Assembly (NCBI GenBank): GCA_017543265.1
Contig: JAFYGI010000051.1
Coordinates: 1 to 64,000, forward strand
Direction of reading: 5' to 3'
DNA: 64,000 bases
Source: Bacillota bacterium
Lineage (GTDB): Bacteria; Bacillota; Clostridia; Lachnospirales; CAG-274
The notes under the pieces were generated by a model that had not been told where the DNA came from, ran no database searches, and was given only the letters and a program-made list of their open reading frames with translations. Made by a program: the position numbers and the translations under genes. The stretch's first letter is position 1. Each line of letters begins with the position of its first letter. Below, in pieces: positions 16,670 to 23,394 of the stretch.

Positions 16670-17104
16670 ATGACAGCAAAATTTTTTCTGAATCAGATAC
16701 GGCGCATCACAATGCGCATAAAGTTCAAGCAGCAGGAGATAGCGGAGATGGAGGCGAACATCAAGGATCTGCACGGGACAAACTTTGACGATGTAAAGGT
16801 ACAGCAAAGCTGTACGGGCGGCGCGGGCTTCGAGGACATGGTGGCCTATACGGAAAACCTGCGTGCGGAGCTTAACCGCGATCTTGCCGCACTTGCAAAG
16901 TGCCGCCACGATATTATATCCAAGCTTAATATGCTTGAAAAAGAGAGATATTCACGGGTATTGTTTTTAAAATATGTCAAGCTGATGGATTATGCGCAGA
17001 TAGGTACCGTAATGGGATATTCGGTCAACTATACGCGCGAGATACACAGTAAGGCGATAAGGGAGTTTGAACACCTGCTTATGCAGATGAAAAAAGCGAT
17101 GTAA
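16670..17104 (+). CDS. Small regulator with sigma-70 region 4-like helix-turn-helix (DUF1492-like)
   Basis: A 144-aa protein with an N-terminal coiled-coil stretch (about 15-90, rich in K, E, A). The C-terminal HTH, DYAQIGTVMGYSVNYTREIH (about 106-125), has the layout of sigma region 4 and of phage late regulators. It resembles the DUF1492/RinA-type proteins found in Bacillota phages and integrated elements. No phage structural gene is nearby. GGAGGG precedes the ATG by 6 bp. It has a perfect consensus promoter and is divergent from the RT leader. Its target is unknown; control of its own promoter or of the RT is speculation. Confidence 0.6.
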   Translation: MTAKFFLNQIRRITMRIKFKQQEIAEMEANIKDLHGTNFDDVKVQQSCTGGAGFEDMVAYTENLRAELNRDLAALAKCRHDIISKLNMLEKERYSRVLFLKYVKLMDYAQIGTVMGYSVNYTREIHSKAIREFEHLLMQMKKAM

Positions 17105-17121
17105 TATTTTGCCGCAATGCC

Positions 17122-17167
17122 AAAAAGCGGATGTATCTTCCCATACAAGGGAGATATATCCGCTTTT
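17122..17167. terminator. Two-way terminator hairpin, repeat family with 27511-27573
   Basis: AAAAGCGGATGTATCTTCCC pairs with GGGAGATATATCCGCTTTT across a six-base loop. Convergent between 17104 and 17188. The arms match the terminator after tRNA-Arg (shared GAGATATATCCGCTTTT). Confidence 0.85.
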
Positions 17168-17187
17168 GTCGTTTGTTCAAGGCACGC

Positions 17188-17577
17188 TTACTCCGGGTCC
17201 CACACAAGTACAGCCACTCCGCCCAATATCTGTATAGCGGCCAGGCCGTAAAGCATATTTACAAAATCGGGCTTATTGACGGTGCGGGCGGGTGCCGTTT
17301 TGTCGTAGTAAACGGTGACCCTCTGTCCCACCTGTAAATCTTTGTCGTGGGAGATGATAAAGGTGTCGTACTGCTTGCCCTCCACGCTGTAGCTTACGCC
17401 CACAACATTTTGCCTTTCGGTAGGTGCAAGGTTTGTTACAACGGCAGATGTCTTGCCCGATGCAAGGCGCACGGAGTTCCAATGGTTGTACTCCGTAAGC
17501 GAGTAGGATGCGGTCAGCACACCGCCGACTATAAGCAAGGTGCTGACGGTGATATTTCTCATTCTTTCAACGGTCAT
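17188..17577 (-). CDS. DUF3592-like membrane protein
   Basis: A 129-aa protein with two membrane segments (about 9-28 and 106-125) flanking a small domain outside or inside the membrane. The middle matches DUF3592: VEGKQYDTFI, then LQVGQRVTVYYDKTAPAR. This is the family in which a VGxxVxVxYxPxxP segment follows a short beta fold. Function of the family is unknown. It lies 14 bp after the MoxR gene with a GGAGG site and ends at the convergent terminator. Confidence 0.7.
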   Translation of the reverse strand: MTVERMRNITVSTLLIVGGVLTASYSLTEYNHWNSVRLASGKTSAVVTNLAPTERQNVVGVSYSVEGKQYDTFIISHDKDLQVGQRVTVYYDKTAPARTVNKPDFVNMLYGLAAIQILGGVAVLVWDPE

Positions 17578-17591
17578 TTTTCTTCCTCCGC

Positions 17592-18545
17592 TTATTTTTC
17601 GGCGATCAGCTTGTCGATAAGGTCTGCGGCGCTTACATTGTCGCTGAGCGCCTCAAAGTTGAGCAGCAGCCTGTGGCATAAAACAGGCTTTGCGACTGCC
17701 TTTATATCGTCAAAGCTGACATTGTAGCGTCCGTTAAGCACGGCCATTATGCGCGATGCGGTTATTATCGCCTGCGCCGCACGGGGGCTTGCGCCCGAAA
17801 GTATGTATTTTTTCGCCTGCTCCCAGCCGTTTTCGGGGTGGGTCTTGGTGATAAGCTCCATTGCATAGGTCATTACCGCATCCGCAACGGGCACCAGCTT
17901 TGCCGTCTGCGCTATCTCGTCAAAAAGCGTGCTGTCGGCCACCTTTTGGGGCGGCTCCTGCGCCTTTGCGGTGGTAAGCTCGACTATCTGCGCCAGCTCC
18001 TTTGCACTTGGGAATGACACATTCAGCTTGAACATAAAACGGTCCAGCTGTGCCTCGGGCAGGGGGTAGGTACCCTCGGACTCGATGGGGTTTTGCGTTG
18101 CCAGCACAAAAAACGGCGACGGCAGCTTGTAGGTGTTTTTGCCAACGGTGACTGTTTTTTCCTGCATGGCCTCCAGCAGCGCACTTTGTGTCTTGGGCGT
18201 TGCACGGTTTATCTCGTCGGCAAGCACGATGTTTGCAAACACGGGGCCTTTCTGGAAAACAAAGCTCTGCTCGTCCTTTACAAAAATATCCGTACCCGTT
18301 ATATCCGACGGCATAAGGTCGGGGGTGAACTGTATACGCGAAAACTCCATATCCAGCACGCGGCCTATGGTCTTTACAAGCTGTGTCTTGCCAAGACCTG
18401 GCAGACCCTCAAGCAGTACGTTTCCGCCCGCTATCATGCCGATAAGCACAAAGTCTGTTATCTCCTTCTGACCGATTATGGCCGTGCCTATCTCCTGTCT
18501 GACCCTTTCAAACATTTCATTGAGCTGCTTTATTTTTTCTTCCAT
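17592..18545 (-). CDS. MoxR-type AAA+ ATPase
   Basis: AAA+ chaperone-like ATPase of the MoxR/RavA group (317 aa). Walker A is GLPGLGKTQL (about 48-57) and Walker B is VLADEINRA (about 109-117). The sensor 1 region reads VLATQNPIESEGTYPLPEAQLDRF. The C-terminal lid has GASPRAAQ. Members usually act with a DUF58 protein and a VWA protein to mature enzyme complexes or envelope proteins. Here the only DUF58 gene visible is 43 kb away at 61803. The start overlaps YihY by 29 bp; GGAGGAG precedes it. Confidence 0.93.
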   Translation of the reverse strand: MEEKIKQLNEMFERVRQEIGTAIIGQKEITDFVLIGMIAGGNVLLEGLPGLGKTQLVKTIGRVLDMEFSRIQFTPDLMPSDITGTDIFVKDEQSFVFQKGPVFANIVLADEINRATPKTQSALLEAMQEKTVTVGKNTYKLPSPFFVLATQNPIESEGTYPLPEAQLDRFMFKLNVSFPSAKELAQIVELTTAKAQEPPQKVADSTLFDEIAQTAKLVPVADAVMTYAMELITKTHPENGWEQAKKYILSGASPRAAQAIITASRIMAVLNGRYNVSFDDIKAVAKPVLCHRLLLNFEALSDNVSAADLIDKLIAEK

Positions 18546-19497
18546 TTCTTTCTCCTCCGTTTATCTTTCCCGCCCTTTTCACACGTCTGCGGGTCAGTTT
18601 TTCAAAGTCTATCGTCCTTTCGGACAGGTCGTATTTTTTGGCACTTTTGTCCCGCGGCGGCTTTTCCTCTATGCCCAGCTTGTCCCGCAGGAAGGCCTTG
18701 TCCTCCAGCACCGCATTGCCCTGACAGCCCACCAGCAGCACCACGCACAAAAGATTCAGCCACAGCGCCGACACAAACAGCGCACCGATACTGCCGTATA
18801 CCGCGGAATACCGTGCATAGTTGTTGATGTAGATATTGAATATCCTTGACAGCAAAAACCAGCCGCCCAGCGTAAACAGCGTGCCGGGCATGATGTTAAG
18901 CGGCTTTACCCGCACATTTGCCCCCAGCTGGTACACCAGCAGTATCACCACCGTGATAACAATGACCATCAAAAGCTTTACCACGGCCGAGGTATCGCTT
19001 GGCAGCGCCTTTAAAATATGCAGATGCACAAGCGCCTGATTTATCTGGCTGCGCAGGATAAGTATATATATGGACAGGGTTATCGTCAGCATAAACATAA
19101 GCATAAGAAACAGGCTTATAAGGCGCGTGAAGATAAAATTACGCTTTTCGCGCACGCCGTAAGCGCGGTTTATGCCCTTGATAAGGCTGTGAAAGCCCGA
19201 TGATGCGCTGTACAGCGCAATGGCAAGGCTGACCGACATCAGTCCCGCGTGCCGCGCATAGACCGTTTCCTCCAAAAAGGCGGTTATTACCGCAGCCACA
19301 TCCGGCGGAAAATCGTTCAGCACATAGTCCACATATTCGCTGTATTCGATTTTTAAATGTGCAACAATGGTCAAAAAGAATATCAAAAACGGGAACACCG
19401 ACAGCATAAGCTTGAATGTAAGCTCGTTTGCGTAGGCGATAAGGTCGTTTTTGAGTACACGATCGACCACTTCCTTAAAAAATATGAATAGCCTCAT
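18517..19497 (-). CDS. YihY/BrkB-family membrane protein
   Basis: Integral membrane protein of 326 aa with about six segments. Family features: FKLMLSVFPFLIFF near the N terminus, LYSASSGFHSLIKGINRAY (about 95-113), and the end YSAVYGSIGALFVSALWL (about 229-246). The 60-residue C-terminal tail is cytoplasmic, charged and rich in K and R. YihY proteins were once called ribonuclease BN by mistake; the function is unknown, possibly transport. It overlaps the Mur ligase gene by 23 bp and MoxR by 29 bp, implying coupled translation. Confidence 0.88.
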   Translation of the reverse strand: MRLFIFFKEVVDRVLKNDLIAYANELTFKLMLSVFPFLIFFLTIVAHLKIEYSEYVDYVLNDFPPDVAAVITAFLEETVYARHAGLMSVSLAIALYSASSGFHSLIKGINRAYGVREKRNFIFTRLISLFLMLMFMLTITLSIYILILRSQINQALVHLHILKALPSDTSAVVKLLMVIVITVVILLVYQLGANVRVKPLNIMPGTLFTLGGWFLLSRIFNIYINNYARYSAVYGSIGALFVSALWLNLLCVVLLVGCQGNAVLEDKAFLRDKLGIEEKPPRDKSAKKYDLSERTIDFEKLTRRRVKRAGKINGGERNGRKNKAAQ

Positions 19498-20785
19498 CGT
19501 ACCCCTCTATTTCCCTCAGCATGGCCGCGGTACCCAGTATACAGACAGTATCGGCCGACTTTGCCGCAAGCCTTGCGGCAGCCCCCATATCGTCGGCAAA
19601 CACCCCGCCGCGCACACAGTCAGCCTGCGCCCTGTCAAATTTGTAATGCGGGTTTTGTAAACGGGTAAATATTATCTTGTCGGCGATGTCCGATATCTCG
19701 CGGGCAACGCCCCTGTAGTCCTTGTCAGCGGGCACGGCCAGTACCGCCGCCAGAGACGTTCTTTTTATTTTTTCAAGTATCGGCTTTATAAATGCGGCGG
19801 ATATGCCGTTTATACAGCAGTCCGCCACCGTAAGCGGCGACCTTGATATTATTTCAAGCCTGCCGCGCCATACAATGCTTCGCGCGGCTAAGGCCGTTTT
19901 TTCCTTGTCCGTGTTTCCCAGTATATCCTCGCACACGCAAAGCGCCAGCGCAAAGTTACGCGCCTGATGCTCGCCCAGAAGCGGGATATGCAGCTTTTCG
20001 TATCTGTTTTTGGGCGTTACCGCGTCAAAATCGGTGCCGTTTTCGCTTAAAACAATGTTTTCGCAGTAAAAATCACGCCCGTAGGTCTTTAGCACAACGC
20101 CGCAGTCTGCCGCCCGTTTTTCAAGTATTTCACATACCTTTGGGGTCTGCTGCGCACTGTAGGCGCATTTTTGTCCCCCGACTATTATGTGCGACTTGTC
20201 AAAGGCTATTTCTTCAAGCCCGCCGCCCAGCTCCCGCGTGTGCTCCTCAAATATGGTGTTTATCACCGAATATTCGCGGCCGAGGTTGTTTACATCGTCG
20301 TATAAAACGCCCTTGCCGCACTCAAATATATTATAGTCCGTTTTGCCGTAAAAATGCAGCAAAGCGGCCATTACCTGCACGGCAACGGGGCTTATATACT
20401 CCCGCTCGCCTATGGTAATGTCCATCAGCTCCAGCGTGGGCGCAAGCCTGTCACAATGCTTTATAAGCTCCTCATCGGGTATCGGCACGCCGTTAAGGCG
20501 TATCCTTTCGTTAAAGTCGAATATATGCGGGCTTGTCAGAAGCCCCGTGTTTTTGCCGTGGGCACGCAGGATATCGTTTATCATCACCGACACGGAGCCC
20601 TTGCCCTTGCTGCCCGTAACAAGTATGTTTTTTGCGCCGCATCTTTCGTCAAGCTGACGTATGACCGTGCGCGTATATTCGGGATGTCGCTTTTCGCTGT
20701 CGGGCGCGTTGTAGTCAAGCCGCCTGCCCACCAGCATATAACTGCGGTATATAAGGTCCTCCGCCTGTTTTTTTGTGGTTATCAT
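19475..20785 (-). CDS. Mur ligase-family protein, FolC-like with variant P-loop
   Basis: ATP-dependent amide ligase of the FolC/Mur superfamily (436 aa). The P-loop reads VTGSKGKGSV (about 56-65), where classical folylpolyglutamate synthases have GTNGKGS. SPHIFDFNERIRLNG (about 85-99) matches the folate-ligase group. The central domain contains GKGVLYDDVNN. LLGEHQARNFALAL (about 270-283) and WRGRLEIIS (about 310) are typical of FolC. It is paired with a RimK-like ATP-grasp gene 12 bp upstream. Glutamylation of a folate or other cofactor is the default guess; the substrate is not known. Confidence 0.82.
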   Translation of the reverse strand: MITTKKQAEDLIYRSYMLVGRRLDYNAPDSEKRHPEYTRTVIRQLDERCGAKNILVTGSKGKGSVSVMINDILRAHGKNTGLLTSPHIFDFNERIRLNGVPIPDEELIKHCDRLAPTLELMDITIGEREYISPVAVQVMAALLHFYGKTDYNIFECGKGVLYDDVNNLGREYSVINTIFEEHTRELGGGLEEIAFDKSHIIVGGQKCAYSAQQTPKVCEILEKRAADCGVVLKTYGRDFYCENIVLSENGTDFDAVTPKNRYEKLHIPLLGEHQARNFALALCVCEDILGNTDKEKTALAARSIVWRGRLEIISRSPLTVADCCINGISAAFIKPILEKIKRTSLAAVLAVPADKDYRGVAREISDIADKIIFTRLQNPHYKFDRAQADCVRGGVFADDMGAAARLAAKSADTVCILGTAAMLREIEGYDEAIHIF

Positions 20786-20797
20786 AATTTCTCTGTC

Positions 20798-21637
20798 CTA
20801 TGCCCTGTCCGTTTTCAAACGGATGATGCCCTGCGCGGCATTTACGCCGCAGGCCGTTTCTATGCCCTCTATCCCGGGGGTAATGTTTATCTCGCAGAAA
20901 ACATAGCCGTCCCTGCCGAATAAAAGGTCTATGCCGAGTACGTCCGTCCGCGTTTGGGCGTAGATGTCGGCAGCTATTTTTTTGATGTCCGCATCGGCGG
21001 GGTATGCCGTTACGTCCGCACCCAGCGCAAAATTGGCCTTAAAGCCGCTTTTTGCCGTGCGCTGCATACAGCCGACCACCTCGCCGCGTATGGCAAGCAT
21101 ACGCACATCCCTGCCGCGGGATGTGGATATAAACTGCTGAAAAAGCAGCTCCGTATCCCTGTATTTTTCGCAAAGCGCCGCATACTGCTCCCCGTTTTCC
21201 ACAAGATAGACCATGTTCCCCCGGGAGCCGCAAAGCCCCTTTGCAACAAAGGGCAGACCGACGGCGCAGACTATTCTTTCCATATCCGTGCCCGCACAGG
21301 CCAGCAGCGATACGGGGCGCGACATGGCGGACGAGCTTATGTCAAGCTGTCTTGATTTATCCACATATTTGTTTATTTTGTCGATGGCGTTGACGGAAAC
21401 ATCGCCAAGTCGGGCGACAGCGTCCTTGATATTGCCGTATTTAAAGCGGTTTATGACCATATCGGCCTTTTCGAGCCTTTCCCCGCGGCAGATAAGGCCG
21501 TCCGCCGTCAAAACGGTATCGCACACACCGACTATGCGCATATCCATACCCGCCCTTGCGCCCTCCTCCATAAGGCGGCGCGAGGTGTAGGCACCGCGCA
21601 TATCCGTATATTTTTCGGTTATATATCCCCTCATCAT
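20798..21637 (-). CDS. RimK-like ATP-grasp ligase
   Basis: ATP-grasp enzyme of 279 aa in the RimK/glutamate-ligase group. It would form an amide bond between a carboxylate and an amino acid or peptide through an acyl-phosphate. Visible features: an ATP-clamp segment LPFVAKGLCGSRGNMVYLV (about 129-147), LFQQFISTSRGRDVRML (about 165-181), and the metal end VFCEINITPGIEGIE (about 248-262) with Glu and Asn ligands. It is closely spaced with a FolC-like ligase. The start overlaps the stop of the FeS gene as ATGA. Two adjacent in-frame ATGs exist. Substrate unknown. Confidence 0.85.
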   Translation of the reverse strand: MMRGYITEKYTDMRGAYTSRRLMEEGARAGMDMRIVGVCDTVLTADGLICRGERLEKADMVINRFKYGNIKDAVARLGDVSVNAIDKINKYVDKSRQLDISSSAMSRPVSLLACAGTDMERIVCAVGLPFVAKGLCGSRGNMVYLVENGEQYAALCEKYRDTELLFQQFISTSRGRDVRMLAIRGEVVGCMQRTAKSGFKANFALGADVTAYPADADIKKIAADIYAQTRTDVLGIDLLFGRDGYVFCEINITPGIEGIETACGVNAAQGIIRLKTDRA

Positions 21638-22518
21638 GCTTCACCGTCTGCGGGGCGCACCCTGCCGTCATAGCCGAAATGCAGGGCCTTTTCGGGACAG
21701 GCGCTCACGCACTCGCCGCAGCGTATGCACTCCGCGCTGTTCGGGTCGTGCGTAACATTCACGCCCATTTTGCATACCGCCGTACACCTGCCGCAGTCTA
21801 TACACCTGCTTTTGTCAAGGGCAAGGCGGGTAAAGCTTATCTTTTGGAAAAGCGCATAAAACGCACCAAGCGGGCAGATATAGCGGCAAAACGGACGATA
21901 TATCATCATGGATGCCGCCAGAGTCAGCACCAAAAGCGTGGATTTCCACAGGAAAAGCCCGCCTACGGCACCGCGCATACCGTCCCACAAAAGCACAAGG
22001 GGAACACCCGCCTCCAGCGTGCCCGCGGGGCATATGTACTTACAGAAAAACGGCACGCCCGAGCCGCTGCCGCCGCGGTAAGCAAGGGGCAGCACCACCA
22101 CAAAAAGCGCAAGTATGACATATTTTAAATACCTTAGCTTCCTGTCGGCCTTTTCGGGCACGGTTATCTTGGGTACGGGTATCATGTACAAAAGCTCCTG
22201 TATAAGGCCGAACAAGCACAGCCAGCCGCAGACAAAGCGTCCCGCCAGTATGCCCGCCATTGCGAGCCAGCCCAGCACATAAAACCCCGTCTGCCGCCGC
22301 CTGCCGTCAAAAAGCGATTGCAGACCGCCTATCGGACAGGCACCCAGCGCACCCGGGCAGGAATGACAGTTGAGCCCCGGCACACACAGCTTTTTAAGCC
22401 TGCCGCTGTATATACTTTTGTCCAAAAAGCCCTTGATGTATGCGTTTTGCAAAAGACCGAAGCCGAACTGCACGGCCTTTCTTTTGCGCATACCCTTTTT
22501 TATATCCTTGTTATCCAA
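21634..22518 (-). CDS. NapH/MauN-like membrane iron-sulfur protein
   Basis: Membrane electron-transfer protein (294 aa). There are four to five membrane segments with two CxxxCP-type loops between them: CGWLCLFG (about 97-104) and CKYICPAGT (about 155-163), then CRYICPLGA (about 210-218). Two C-terminal [4Fe-4S] clusters follow: CIDCGRCTAVCK (about 237-248) and CIRCGECVSACP (about 262-273). This is the NapH/YccM architecture. An N-terminal CHSCPGALGACPIGG adds more cysteines. The most likely start is TTG at 22518, overlapping the end of the CXXC microprotein; an ATG nine codons in is an alternative. Confidence 0.88.
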   Translation of the reverse strand: MDNKDIKKGMRKRKAVQFGFGLLQNAYIKGFLDKSIYSGRLKKLCVPGLNCHSCPGALGACPIGGLQSLFDGRRRQTGFYVLGWLAMAGILAGRFVCGWLCLFGLIQELLYMIPVPKITVPEKADRKLRYLKYVILALFVVVLPLAYRGGSGSGVPFFCKYICPAGTLEAGVPLVLLWDGMRGAVGGLFLWKSTLLVLTLAASMMIYRPFCRYICPLGAFYALFQKISFTRLALDKSRCIDCGRCTAVCKMGVNVTHDPNSAECIRCGECVSACPEKALHFGYDGRVRPADGEA

Positions 22519-22648
22519 TTCCTATACACTCCAGACATACCTTCGTGGCTTTCTGTGCCACGGTCTCGGGCTCGCCGTTCACCATGCCGTACATTACCAT
22601 AAGTGCGGCGGCCACAAATATCACATATTTTAAAGCTGCTTTTTTCAT
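22511..22648 (-). CDS. CD1871A-like CXXC microprotein
   Basis: A 45-aa membrane-anchored microprotein. It starts MKKAALKYVIFVAAALMV, a single hydrophobic helix, and ends KVCLECIGIG with a CxxC pair. This is the layout of the CD1871A-family CXXC proteins of Clostridia, which accompany NapH-like FeS proteins and TlpA thioredoxins. It sits 6 bp after the TlpA gene and overlaps the start of the FeS gene by 8 bp. It is easily missed because of its size. A role as a small thiol or electron carrier is inferred from its neighbours. Confidence 0.82.
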   Translation of the reverse strand: MKKAALKYVIFVAAALMVMYGMVNGEPETVAQKATKVCLECIGIG

Positions 22649-22654
22649 AGCCTG

Positions 22655-23380
22655 TCACCCTTTTTTAAGGTTTTCCTTTATGGCCTTTTCCCACTCGGCC
22701 TTGCTTAAAGAGCCCACATAGCCCTCGTCTATCACCTTGCCGTTTTTGTCCAGGAAAAATGTTGCGGGCACATAGTTTGACGCAAATTTCCCGTCCAGCT
22801 CGCTCGTCTCTATCAAAAGCGGGTAGGTTATGCCAAGGTCGCTCCTTATGTCAAGGGCATCCCTCAGCACGCTCTCGTCTATATCGCCGTAGGCGGCTAT
22901 ATCGCAGGTAAGACCCACAACGCCGAAGCCCTGCGGCCTGTACTTTTTGTAAAGTGCCTCTATATCGGGCATTTCCTCCAGACAGGGGCCGCAGAAGGTG
23001 CCCCATACATTTACCATGGTCACATCGTTTTGGCTGACTATATCGCCAAAGCGCATACTCCTTTTGTCGATGTCCGATACCTTGTAAAACATAAGGTCCT
23101 CCCACTTTGACTCGTCAACCACGGCGCTTGCCTGCGTATCGGAGGTCTCGCTTGCCTGCGTATCGGCAGCTTCGCTTGCCTGTGTGTCGGAGGTCTCGCT
23201 TGTCTGCGTATCGGCAGCTTCACTTGTCTGCGTATCGGCAGCTTCACTTGCCTGTGTGCCCGTTTCGGTGTCCGAAGCTGCGGGCGTGTCGGCATCTGTG
23301 CCGCCTGTGCTGCCCGTACTGCCCGCACAGCCCGAAAGCATACAGGGTAAGATCAGTAATAATGCCGCAAATCTTTTCAT
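22655..23380 (-). CDS. TlpA-like thioredoxin lipoprotein with repeat linker
   Basis: Secreted thiol-disulfide protein (241 aa). The ATG at 23380 is chosen because GAGGAGAGG precedes it and a lipoprotein signal follows; the lipobox is MLSGC (Cys near residue 18). Residues 25-85 are a low-complexity Ser/Thr/Glu/Asp/Gln linker built of an 8-residue repeat such as ASETSDTQ. The thioredoxin domain (90-241) has WGTFCGPCLEEMP, with the CxxC active pair CGPC, and the cis-proline segment YVPATFFLDKNG. It probably hands electrons to or from the CXXC microprotein and FeS protein next door. Confidence 0.92.
   Translation of the reverse strand: MKRFAALLLILPCMLSGCAGSTGSTGGTDADTPAASDTETGTQASEAADTQTSEAADTQTSETSDTQASEAADTQASETSDTQASAVVDESKWEDLMFYKVSDIDKRSMRFGDIVSQNDVTMVNVWGTFCGPCLEEMPDIEALYKKYRPQGFGVVGLTCDIAAYGDIDESVLRDALDIRSDLGITYPLLIETSELDGKFASNYVPATFFLDKNGKVIDEGYVGSLSKAEWEKAIKENLKKG
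23126..23265. repeat. 24-bp tandem repeat coding for the TlpA linker
   Basis: Five full 24-bp units (23126-23149, 23150-23173, 23174-23197, 23198-23221, 23222-23245) and part of a sixth. Units begin GCTTGCCTGCGTATCGG with a few substitutions. The length keeps the reading frame, so copy number can change without breaking the gene. Confidence 0.92.
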
Positions 23381-23394
23381 AACAGCCTCTCCTC

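Noticed and set aside
14885-17104. Diversity-generating retroelement
   Set aside because: No Avd gene, no template/variable repeat pair and no C-type lectin target was found. The RT motif is GCPLSP, not the DGR type.
16670-17104. Prophage remnant
   Set aside because: Only one phage-type regulator is present; no integrase, capsid, portal or lysis gene was seen.
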